Shown: piece by piece, positions 40,527 to 47,398 of the stretch | How the letters are laid out: the number at the start of each line of letters is the position of its first letter | How positions within the stretch are numbered: position 1 is the first letter of the stretch | NCBI GenBank assembly: GCA_023387335.1 | Contig: JAEWIF010000047.1 | Coordinates: 1-49,082 of the forward strand | DNA: 49,082 nt | Direction: 5' to 3' | Source of the DNA: Pseudomonadota bacterium | Lineage (GTDB): Bacteria > Pseudomonadota > Gammaproteobacteria > Burkholderiales > Burkholderiaceae_C | Translations under genes and position numbers: made by a program | The notes under the pieces: model-generated | Databases searched by the model: none | What the model saw: the letters and a program-made list of their open reading frames with translations, nothing else | What the model was told of the DNA's origin: nothing

Positions 40527-41575
40527 TCGGAAGCGATCGCCAGGGCCGGTTGCTGCTCCGCGGGCGCGCCGGCCAGCAGGGGTCGGGCGTGCGCGATGCG
40601 GGCCTGGACGCGATCGAGCAGGTTGTTTCGGGCCGCATCATACGCCCGCGTCAGCGCCTGCTCGAACGCGAACGCGTCGGCCGAGCCATGGCTCTTGAAC
40701 ACCAGGCCGCGCAGTCCCAACAATGCCGCACCGTTGTAGCGGCGATAGTCCACCCGCTTCTTCAGCGCGGACAGCACCGGATAGGCCGCCAGGGCCGCCA
40801 GCTTGCTCAGCGGCGTGCGGGAGAACTCCTCCTTGAGGAAGCCCACGATGAGGGACGCCACGCCTTCGCTGGTCTTCAGGGCCACGTTGCCGACGAAGCC
40901 GTCGCACACCACGATGTCGGTGGTCCCCTTGAAGATGTCGTTGCCTTCCACGTTGCCGTGGAAGTTCAGGTCGCCGGCGGCGGCCGCGGCACGCAGGAGT
41001 TCGCCTGCGCGCTTGATCACCTCGTTGCCCTTGATGACCTCCTCGCCGATGTTCAGCAGCCCGACGCTGGGCTGCTCCTCATGCGTCATGGCGGCGATCA
41101 GGGCCGAGCCCATCACCGCGAACTGCAGCAGGTGATGCTCCGTGCAGTCGACGTTGGCGCCCAGGTCGAGCACCGTCGTCGCGCGCCCCTTGGCGTTGGG
41201 CAGATGGGTCGCGATGGCCGGACGGTCGATGCCGTCCACGGTCTTGAGCAGGTAGCGCGCCAGCGCCATCAGCGCGCCGGTGTTGCCGGCCGAGACGGCG
41301 ACCTGGGCCTGGCCGTCCTTGACCTGCTGGATCGCCACCCGCATCGAGGAATCCTTCTTGCGGCGCAGCGCCACTTCGACCGCGTCGTCCATCGCCACCA
41401 CTTCGGTGGCGGGCACGTGCGTCGCGCGGGGATGCTGGAAGGCTTTCAGGGCGTCGCCGCCCACCAGCAGCAGGCGCGCCTCGGGATGCTGCTCCAGGAA
41501 GCGCCGGCAGGCGGGCAAGGTCACCGCGGGGCCGTGGTCGCCCCCCATGCAGTCGACCGCAACGATCGTCGTCAT
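40523..41575 (-). CDS. plsX: Phosphate acyltransferase PlsX
   Basis: Makes acyl-phosphate from acyl-ACP for PlsY in phospholipid synthesis. 350 residues with IVAVDCMGGDHGPAVTLPA at the start, SAGNTGALMALARY and VCDGFVGNVALKTSEG. ATG 41575 is fixed by the conserved start; the bases just upstream have only a weak GAG Shine-Dalgarno and belong to a tandem 18-bp repeat. An intrinsic terminator separates it from rpmF, so plsX expression may rest on read-through or on a promoter in the 53-bp gap. Confidence 0.95.
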   Translation of the reverse strand: MTTIVAVDCMGGDHGPAVTLPACRRFLEQHPEARLLLVGGDALKAFQHPRATHVPATEVVAMDDAVEVALRRKKDSSMRVAIQQVKDGQAQVAVSAGNTGALMALARYLLKTVDGIDRPAIATHLPNAKGRATTVLDLGANVDCTEHHLLQFAVMGSALIAAMTHEEQPSVGLLNIGEEVIKGNEVIKRAGELLRAAAAAGDLNFHGNVEGNDIFKGTTDIVVCDGFVGNVALKTSEGVASLIVGFLKEEFSRTPLSKLAALAAYPVLSALKKRVDYRRYNGAALLGLRGLVFKSHGSADAFAFEQALTRAYDAARNNLLDRVQARIAHARPLLAGAPAEQQPALAIASE

Positions 41576-41576
41576 G

Positions 41577-41612
41577 AGCTCAAATGTAGAGCGAAGCTCG
41601 AATGTGGAGCGA
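41577..41612. repeat. Tandem 18-bp direct repeat (2 copies) before plsX
   Basis: AGCTCAAATGTAGAGCGA (41577-41594) is followed directly by AGCTCGAATGTGGAGCGA (41595-41612), 16 of 18 identical, with a degenerate AGCGGCGAGCGG after it. The first copy starts 2 bases from the plsX start codon and so occupies its ribosome-binding region. Confidence 0.85.
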
Positions 41613-41628
41613 AGCGGCGAGCGGACGG

Positions 41629-41663
41629 AAAAAAGGCCCGGGCTGCGAATGCAGCGGCGGGCC
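41629..41663 (-). terminator. Intrinsic terminator between rpmF and plsX
   Basis: On the minus strand GGCCCG pairs with CGGGCC, enclosing a second stem GCTGC/GCAGC with loop ATTC, followed by six T (plus-strand A at 41629-41634). Outer arms are 41658-41663 and 41635-41640; inner arms 41651-41655 and 41642-41646. It lies 51 bases after the rpmF stop. Confidence 0.8.
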
Positions 41664-41713
41664 CCTCCTTGCCGCGGCATCGTGGACCGCGACGGTACTC
41701 GCCACGAAGGCGA

Positions 41714-41896
41714 TCAGGCGTCGTTCTTGGTCTTGAGCACCTTGCGGCCACGGTAGAAGCCGGTCGGGCTGATGTGGTGGCGCAGATGGGTTTCGCCGGT
41801 GGTGGGTTCCACGGCGATGCCGGGCACCGTCAGCGCGTTGTGCGAGCGGTGCATGCCCCGCTTGGAGGGGGACTTCTTGTTCTGCTGGACGGCCAT
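41714..41896 (-). CDS. rpmF: 50S ribosomal protein L32
   Basis: 60-residue basic protein, start MAVQQNKKSPSKRGMHRSHN, with the family's C-terminal HHISPTGFYRGRKVLK. The zinc cysteines of C+ type L32 are absent (His and others in their place), as in many beta-proteobacteria. ATG 41896 has AGGAG upstream. It lies in the common yceD-rpmF-plsX order. Confidence 0.96.
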   Translation of the reverse strand: MAVQQNKKSPSKRGMHRSHNALTVPGIAVEPTTGETHLRHHISPTGFYRGRKVLKTKNDA

Positions 41897-42014
41897 TGCG
41901 GGCTCCTGGGCTAAAAAAGCAGCTGCGCGGCGGGCGCGAAGCGCGGTTGATCGGTGGGTGGGGTTTGCGCCAGGCGAAGGATCAAGCTGATCGGCTGCCG
42001 GCGCGAAGCCCGCC

Positions 42015-42020
42015 ATTATA
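42015..42020 (-). promoter_or_regulatory. -10 element TATAAT upstream of rpmF
   Basis: A perfect TATAAT on the minus strand (plus-strand ATTATA) lies in the yceD-rpmF gap, about 120 bases before the rpmF start. No good -35 at 16-18 bp was found (the region is the 3' end of yceD). The resulting leader can pair GGCGGGC with GCCCGCC (plus-strand 42008-42014 and 41929-41935). Confidence 0.5.
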
Positions 42021-42030
42021 GCCCACCGCG

Positions 42031-42573
42031 TCAGCCCTTGCCGCCCTTGAGCACCTTGAGGGCGGCGAAGGGGTTCTCGGCCGGCTCGGCCTCCTCGAAA
42101 TCCGGGTCGGCGGCCGTCAGCGCCACCGGCTTCGGACAGACCTCGTGGCGCGGCACGACCGGCACTTCCATCAGCAGCTCGTCCTCCACCAGCCCCAGCA
42201 GGTCGAAGGCGCGGCTGATCGCCAGCAGGTCCTCTTCCGACTCCTCGTCCTGCGCGGCCGCGGTGGATTCGTCGGCGACGAAGCGGAACGAGCGGTCCAC
42301 CGCCAGCGGCACGTCCACCGGCTCCAGGCAGCGCTGGCAGGTCAGCGGCAGAACGGTCGAGGCGCTCAGGTGCAGCCAGACTTCGGGCTGGACATGGCGC
42401 GGGTTGATCAATTCGCCTTGCGCGCTCCAGTTCACCGGGCGCTCCGCGCCGCGGCCGCCGGCCTCCTCGGACAGGCGCGGGAAGTCGCCCACCCGGCCCT
42501 GGCCCGACAGCTGCGCCGCGTCTTCCGCGAACGCCTGGACCTCGAGCCGCTGCGCGTTGAACTGCCTTTTCAT
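42031..42573 (-). CDS. yceD: YceD family (DUF177) protein
   Basis: 180 residues. Contains the family core LPLTCQRCLEPVDVPLAVDRSFRF (CxxC) and an acidic C-terminal half with PVVPRHEVCPKP. YceD proteins are linked to 23S rRNA or large-subunit accumulation in plants and bacteria; the exact activity is unsettled. It is always close to rpmF, as here (134 bp). ATG 42573 is divergent from maf with 27 bp between. Confidence 0.92.
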   Translation of the reverse strand: MKRQFNAQRLEVQAFAEDAAQLSGQGRVGDFPRLSEEAGGRGAERPVNWSAQGELINPRHVQPEVWLHLSASTVLPLTCQRCLEPVDVPLAVDRSFRFVADESTAAAQDEESEEDLLAISRAFDLLGLVEDELLMEVPVVPRHEVCPKPVALTAADPDFEEAEPAENPFAALKVLKGGKG

Positions 42574-42600
42574 CCGGGCCAGTGTAAGAGAATCGCCCCC

Positions 42601-43179
42601 GTGCAAACCCTCATCCTCGGCTCCACTTCCCGCTATCGCCGCGAACTGCTGGGCCGCCTCGGCCTGTCCTTCGACGTGGTCGCGCCCCAGGTGGACGAGA
42701 CGCCCCGGCCCGGCGAATCGCCGGTGGACCTGGCGCGCCGGCTCGCGCTGGCCAAGGCGCGGGACGTCGCCCTGCGCCATCCCGACGCGGTGGTGATCGG
42801 CTCCGACCAGGTGGCCGACCTGGACGGCGAACCGCTGGGCAAGCCCGGCGACCACGCGCGCGCCACGGCGCAGCTTCGCCGCATGAGCGGCCGCACCGTG
42901 GTCTTCCAGACCGCCGTCGCGATCGTGTGCCAGGCCCGCGGCTTCGTCGTCGAAGACCTCGCGCCGGTGCGCGTGGAATTCCGCCGTCTCGCCGACGAGG
43001 AGATCGAGCGCTACCTGCGCGCCGAACAACCGTACGACTGCGCCGGCAGCGCCAAGAGCGAGGGCCTGGGCATCGCGCTGCTGGAGGCGATCCACAGCGA
43101 CGACCCGACGGCGCTGGTCGGCCTGCCGCTGATCCGCACCTGCCGTATGCTGCGCGCCGCCGGCCTGCAGGTGCCCTGA
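42601..43179 (+). CDS. Maf-like nucleotide pyrophosphatase
   Basis: 192 residues of the Maf/HAM1-like fold that hydrolyses non-canonical or modified NTPs (7-methyl-GTP for the YceF subgroup). Start GTG 42601 gives the standard QTLILGSTSRYRRELL; SDQVADLDGEPLGKPG and YDCAGSAKSEGLG are the conserved active-site segments. Location next to yceD-rpmF fits the YceF subgroup. The stop overlaps the next gene by one base. Confidence 0.93.
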   Translation: MQTLILGSTSRYRRELLGRLGLSFDVVAPQVDETPRPGESPVDLARRLALAKARDVALRHPDAVVIGSDQVADLDGEPLGKPGDHARATAQLRRMSGRTVVFQTAVAIVCQARGFVVEDLAPVRVEFRRLADEEIERYLRAEQPYDCAGSAKSEGLGIALLEAIHSDDPTALVGLPLIRTCRMLRAAGLQVP

Positions 43180-43940
43180 TGGCGCCGGGCCGGCTCTATC
43201 TCGTTCCCGCGCCGCTGGATTTCGGCTGCACCGTGCAGGCGCCGCTGTCCGAAGTGATGCCGGACGGCACGCTGCAGGTGGCCGCACGGCTCGCGCACTG
43301 GATCTGCGAGAACGCCAGGTCCACCCGCGCCTACCTCAAGCGCGTGAACGAGCTCCATGCGCTCGCCAGGCCGATCCAGGAGATCCAGCTGCAGGAACTG
43401 CCGCGCGAGGTGCACAAGAAAGGCGATCACCACGCCGGCGGCTTCGACGCGCGGCCGCTCCTCGCGCCGGCGCTCGAGGGCCACGACATCGGCCTGGTGA
43501 GCGAAGCCGGCATGCCGGCGATCGCCGACCCGGGATCGTCGGTGGTGCGCGCCGCGCACGACCTCGGCCTGGACGTCGTGCCGCTGGTCGGCCCCGCGTC
43601 ACTGCTGCTGGCCCTGGCGGCGGGCGGCCTGAACGGCCAGAACTTCGCCTTCGTCGGCTATCTGCCGCAGCAGCCCGGGCCGCGCACGCAGCGCATCCGC
43701 GAGCTGGAAGCCCTGGCGCTTCGCACCGGCCAGACCCAGCTGTTCATCGAGACGCCGTACCGCAACGCCGCGCTGTGGCAGGCACTGCTCGAATCGCTGA
43801 AGCCGGCCACGCGGCTGGCGGTCGCCACCGGCCTCACGCTGCCGCAGGCCCAGGTGCGCTCGCGGACGATCGCGCAGTGGAAAAAGGAAGCGGGCGGTCC
43901 GTCGCCGGACACGCCCGCCGTGTTCCTGATCGGGGCTTAG
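43179..43940 (+). CDS. RsmI-related tetrapyrrole-methylase-fold SAM methyltransferase
   Basis: 253 residues of the class III methyltransferase fold: GRLYLVPAPLDFG at the start, DIGLVSEAGMPAIADPGSSVVRAAHDLGLDVVPLVGPAS (SAM- and substrate-binding loops) and NFAFVGYLPQQPGPR. The segments match the RsmI family (2'-O-methylation of 16S C1402), but the N-terminal part differs from true RsmI, and this shorter paralogue next to maf is usually distinct. The actual substrate is unknown. ATG 43179 overlaps the maf stop (TGATG). It ends 4 bp before the convergent peptidase gene. Confidence 0.85.
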   Translation: MAPGRLYLVPAPLDFGCTVQAPLSEVMPDGTLQVAARLAHWICENARSTRAYLKRVNELHALARPIQEIQLQELPREVHKKGDHHAGGFDARPLLAPALEGHDIGLVSEAGMPAIADPGSSVVRAAHDLGLDVVPLVGPASLLLALAAGGLNGQNFAFVGYLPQQPGPRTQRIRELEALALRTGQTQLFIETPYRNAALWQALLESLKPATRLAVATGLTLPQAQVRSRTIAQWKKEAGGPSPDTPAVFLIGA

Positions 43941-43944
43941 GCGC

Positions 43945-44931
43945 TCAGCGCAGCACCGGCAGCACGCGCACGGCGCGCATCGCACCCTCGCCGATGGAAG
44001 CGCCGAACTTCTTGGCCAGCCGCTCGGCCACGTTCTCGCGGCGGGTGTAGTCCACCAGCTCCTCGGCCTTGATCACTTCGCGGGCGACGAAATCGAGGTT
44101 GCCCATGTGGTCGGCCAGGCCCATGTCGACCGCCTGCTGGCCGGTCCAGAACAGGCCGGTGAACAGCTCCGGCGTGTCCTTCAGGCGCTTGCCGCGGCCG
44201 GCCTTCACCACGTCGATGAACTGCTTGTGGATCTGGTCGAGCATGGCCTGCGCGTGCTGGCGATGGCGCTCGGTCTGCGGGCTGAACGGGTCGAGGAAGC
44301 CCTTGTTCTCGCCGGCCGTCATCAGGCGGCGCTCGACGCCCAGCTTGTCCATCAGGCCGGTGAAGCCGAAGCCGTCCATCAGCACGCCGATGCTGCCGAC
44401 GATGCTGGCCTTGTCCACGAAGATCTGGTCGGCGCCGGCGGCGATGTAGTAGGCCGCGGAGGCGCACGACTCCTCCACCACCGCGTACACCGGCTTCTTG
44501 TACTTGGCCTTCAGGCGGCGCATCTCGTCGTTGACGATGCCGGCCTGCACCGGGCTGCCGCCCGGCGAGTTGATCAGCAGCACGACGCCCTGCGCGCCCG
44601 CGTCCTCGAAGGCGGCGCGCATCGCCGCCACGATGAATTCGGCGCTGGCATCGGAATCGGAAGCGATCTCGCCCTTGACCTCCACCACCGCGGTGTGCGG
44701 CAGGGTCTTGTCGGCCTTCGGTGCGCCGCGGAAGCCCAGCGCCCAGATCAGGAACACGAAGAACAGCAGCCAGGCGAAGCTCCTGAAGGTGCGCCACCGG
44801 CGCGCCGCGCGCTGCTCGTTCACAGTGGCGAACACCAGCCGCTCCATGGTCTCGCGCTCCCAGCCCGGCTTGGAGCCTGAAGGCGCAGGAGTAGGCACGG
44901 GCTCCGAGGGGCCCCAGGTCGGTTCGTTCAT
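43945..44931 (-). CDS. sppA: Signal peptide peptidase-like S49 protease (SppA/SohB family)
   Basis: 328 residues with a short cytoplasmic N-terminus, one transmembrane helix (about 50-68, FAWLLFFVFLIWALGF) and a ClpP-like periplasmic S49 domain. VVLLINSPGGSPVQAG and the nucleophile region VEESCASAAYYIAAGAD are visible; the likely general-base Lys is in GENKGFLDPF. Members cleave signal-peptide remnants in the membrane. The short single-domain size matches the 36K type. It follows the Rieske gene by 11 bp. Confidence 0.92.
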   Translation of the reverse strand: MNEPTWGPSEPVPTPAPSGSKPGWERETMERLVFATVNEQRAARRWRTFRSFAWLLFFVFLIWALGFRGAPKADKTLPHTAVVEVKGEIASDSDASAEFIVAAMRAAFEDAGAQGVVLLINSPGGSPVQAGIVNDEMRRLKAKYKKPVYAVVEESCASAAYYIAAGADQIFVDKASIVGSIGVLMDGFGFTGLMDKLGVERRLMTAGENKGFLDPFSPQTERHRQHAQAMLDQIHKQFIDVVKAGRGKRLKDTPELFTGLFWTGQQAVDMGLADHMGNLDFVAREVIKAEELVDYTRRENVAERLAKKFGASIGEGAMRAVRVLPVLR

Positions 44932-44942
44932 GTTGTCGGGAG

Positions 44943-45305
44943 TCAGAAGGAGACGGGTTGGAGGTTCCAGTCAGTATGCCAGTGCACCATGCCGTCGCGC
45001 TCGCTCAAGGCGATGCGAACCAGCCCTCCCCGGCAGGGTCCGCCGGCGCAGGCGCCGGTGTCGGGCCGGTACACCGCGCCGTGCGTGGAACACAGCAGCC
45101 ACTGGCCGCTGTCGTCGAAGAAGCGGTTGGGCTGCCAGTCCATTTCCATGGCGACGTGCGCGCAGCGGTTCAGGTAGGCATGCACCGCGCCTTTCCAGCG
45201 CACGGCGAAGGCACGGCAGGTCTGGCCGCCGAAGACCACGTCGAACGGCACGGCGACGCCGCCGTCCACCAGGTCCCGGCTGTTGCAGAGCGGGACCTGT
45301 TCCAT
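44943..45305 (-). CDS. Rieske [2Fe-2S] ferredoxin-type protein
   Basis: 120-residue soluble protein with both cluster-binding boxes: CAH (in NRCAHVAMEMD) and CSTHGAVY, plus the following RPDTGACAGGPCRGG loop. Small Rieske proteins serve as electron carriers or as subunits of oxygenases; no oxygenase gene is adjacent, so the partner is unknown. ATG 45305 overlaps the stop of the phosphatase gene by one base. The rluC-HAD-Rieske-S49 order is frequent in Burkholderiales. Confidence 0.92.
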   Translation of the reverse strand: MEQVPLCNSRDLVDGGVAVPFDVVFGGQTCRAFAVRWKGAVHAYLNRCAHVAMEMDWQPNRFFDDSGQWLLCSTHGAVYRPDTGACAGGPCRGGLVRIALSERDGMVHWHTDWNLQPVSF

Positions 45306-45967
45306 CAGGCGTTGGCCAGCAGCCAATCGTGCAGGTCGCGCATCGAATGCGCCACGTACTGCGGGCCGAGCTGATGGAACTCGTCGGGCTCGTGCGCGCC
45401 GTAGCTCACGCCCACGCTCGCGCAGCCGGCGTTGAGCGCCATCTGCAGGTCGTGCGTGGTGTCGCCGACCATCAGCGTGCGCTCGGGATCGGTGCCGAAC
45501 TCGCGCATCAGCTCCTCCAGCATGCGCGGATGCGGCTTGCCGGCCGTTTCGTCCGACGTGCGCGAGCCGTCGAACACGCCGTGCAGCTCCTGGCTGCTCA
45601 GCACCTCGTCCAGCCCGCGGCGCGACTTGCCGGTGGCCACGGCCAGCCAGTGGTGCCGCGCGCGCAGGTCGCGCAGCATCGCCAGCGTGCCGTCGAACAG
45701 GCTCAGGTCGTCCTTGTGCTGGTAGTAGTGGTGGCGGTAGCGATCGGTCAGCTCGGCGTACTTCTCCGGCGGCACGTCGGGCGCGGCGCGCGCCAACGCC
45801 TGCACCAGGCTCATGCCGATCACGTACGCGGCGGCGCGGTCGCTGGGCATCGCGCCGCCGACATCGGTCACCGCGCGCTGGATGCAGCGCACGATCACGC
45901 TGGTGGAGTCGTAGAGCGTGCCGTCCCAGTCGAAAGCGATCAGGTCAAACCGTCGTGGGCTGGGCAT
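45305..45967 (-). CDS. HAD-superfamily hydrolase, phosphoglycolate-phosphatase-like
   Basis: 220 residues. Motif 1 FDLIAFDWDGTLYDST (Asp nucleophile and acid), motif 2 VATGKS, Lys in TAGKPHPRML, and motif 4 MVGDTTHDLQMALNAG, with a small helical cap. This is the Gph/PgmB-like branch; the substrate is not determined by the motifs. ATG 45967 lies inside the 3' end of rluC (23-bp overlap). Confidence 0.92.
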   Translation of the reverse strand: MPSPRRFDLIAFDWDGTLYDSTSVIVRCIQRAVTDVGGAMPSDRAAAYVIGMSLVQALARAAPDVPPEKYAELTDRYRHHYYQHKDDLSLFDGTLAMLRDLRARHHWLAVATGKSRRGLDEVLSSQELHGVFDGSRTSDETAGKPHPRMLEELMREFGTDPERTLMVGDTTHDLQMALNAGCASVGVSYGAHEPDEFHQLGPQYVAHSMRDLHDWLLANA

Positions 45968-46946
45968 GGCGTTCGGCGAATTGGCGCAGGTCGTCGGGAA
46001 GCGGCGCTTCCAGCGCGACGGGTTCATCGGTGGCGGGATGGCGGAACTGTAATCGCCACGCATGCAGGAACATGCGCTTGAGGCCCTGGCGCTGCAGCGA
46101 CTTGTTCAGCTCGAAATCGCCGTACTTGTCGTCGCCGACGATCGGGTGGCCCTGCGAGGCCAGGTGCACGCGGATCTGGTGCGTGCGGCCGGTCTTGATC
46201 GTCACCTCCAGCAGCGTGAAGCCGCCCAGGCGCCGCGCCACCTTCACCAGCGTGATCGAGCGCATGCCGTCGGGATCATCCTTGCCGACCACCCGCACGC
46301 GGCGCTCGCCGGCGGCCTCTTCGTCGCCGCCCAGCAGGTACTTGTGCAGCGGCAGGTCGATCACCTTCTTGTTGGCCGGCCAGGCCCCGCTCACCAGCGC
46401 CAGGTAGGTCTTGCCGGTCTCGCGGCCGCGGAACTGGCCCTGCAGCCCGGTGAGCGCCGAGCGCCGCTTGGCCACCAGCAGCACGCCCGAGGTCTCGCGG
46501 TCCAGCCGGTGCACCAGTTCGAGGAATTTCGCGGCGGGCCGCGCCTGCCGCAGCTGTTCGATGACGCCGAAGCTCACGCCGCTGCCGCCGTGCACCGCCA
46601 CGCCGGCGGGCTTGTCGATGGCCAGCACGTGGTCGTCCTCCAGCAGGACCGGGAACTCGCGGGCGGGCGCCGGCCGCGCCGACGCGTCCACCACCCGCTC
46701 GGGCAGCCGCACCGGCGGCACGCGCACCTCGTCGCCGGCCTCGACCCGCGTGTCCGCGGCCGCACGGCCCTTGTTGAGCCGCACCTCGCCGCTGCGGATG
46801 ATCCGGTAGACGTGGGTCTTGGGGACGCCCTTGAGCTCGCGCAACAGGAAGTTGTCGAGGCGCTGGCCCGCGAACTCGTCACCGACCCGCACGATTTTCA
46901 CGGCCGCTTTGGCGGGGGCCGTGGCGGCCCCTATAATCCGTTTCAC
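45945..46946 (-). CDS. rluC: 23S rRNA pseudouridine synthase RluC
   Basis: Predicted to form pseudouridines 955/2504/2580 of 23S rRNA (E. coli numbering). 333 residues: N-terminal S4 domain (GQRLDNFLLRELKGVPKTHVYRII) and catalytic domain with Asp in ELVHRLDRETSGVLL, then TGRTHQIRVHLASQGHPIVGDDKYG. Start GTG 46946 is uncertain; a GTG before KIVRVGDEF would also fit the family. The start region overlaps the divergent rne promoter, an rluC-rne arrangement also found in enteric bacteria. Confidence 0.94.
   Translation of the reverse strand: MKRIIGAATAPAKAAVKIVRVGDEFAGQRLDNFLLRELKGVPKTHVYRIIRSGEVRLNKGRAAADTRVEAGDEVRVPPVRLPERVVDASARPAPAREFPVLLEDDHVLAIDKPAGVAVHGGSGVSFGVIEQLRQARPAAKFLELVHRLDRETSGVLLVAKRRSALTGLQGQFRGRETGKTYLALVSGAWPANKKVIDLPLHKYLLGGDEEAAGERRVRVVGKDDPDGMRSITLVKVARRLGGFTLLEVTIKTGRTHQIRVHLASQGHPIVGDDKYGDFELNKSLQRQGLKRMFLHAWRLQFRHPATDEPVALEAPLPDDLRQFAERHAQPTTV
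46909..46937 (+). promoter_or_regulatory. Sigma-70-type promoter of rne
   Basis: TTGGCG (46909-46914) and a perfect TATAAT (46932-46937) with a 17-bp spacer on the plus strand. Transcription would start near 46944. The element lies across the first codons of divergent rluC. Confidence 0.75.
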
Positions 46947-47398
46947 TAGCGTTTCGCCGTAAGTGTTTGATTTGGCTGGAGTTTAGTCCCGCCCCTGCAC
47001 TGGTGACGCTGGCAGGTCGATGCCAACGCTTCGACGCGATCACGAAACCCTGAACCGGAATACAAGCCGCCAGCGCCGTAACGAGGCTGGCGGCGGACAA
47101 GCGAGTCTCCTGTGCTGATGGCGCTTCTCCTGGCCTGCTGGCGGTGGCTGATGCCTGCCGACTTCGGCTATGGCCCGCCGCAGCGCCGGCCGCGCGCGCC
47201 GCAGGCCTTGCTGCCTGCGTCCCTGCGCCCCGCCTCCCGTCTCGCCCTCCTCCACGCGCCGCCCTTGCGACTGCTGACTTAGCCTTCCGGCCGTCAGCAG
47301 CGCCCTGCGCCGCCTTCCGCTTCCCGTTTCGCCCGCGTCTGCCACGGCATCGTGGACCCGTCCCTGGGTCGAACGTGAGAGAACAAGAAGGTGACGCA
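46944..47398 (+). promoter_or_regulatory. Long 5' leader of rne (about 455 nt)
   Basis: Non-coding stretch between the rne promoter and its ATG. It contains a perfect 9-bp hairpin GCCGCCAGC/GCTGGCGGC (47066-47074 with 47086-47094, 11-nt loop), a weaker TGGCA/TGCCA stem (near 47010-47024), and a C-rich, pyrimidine-biased section (about 47220-47275). In enterics and pseudomonads a long structured rne leader mediates RNase E autoregulation by self-cleavage; the same role is inferred here from position, length and structure. The first part also underlies the rluC promoter region. Confidence 0.6.
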
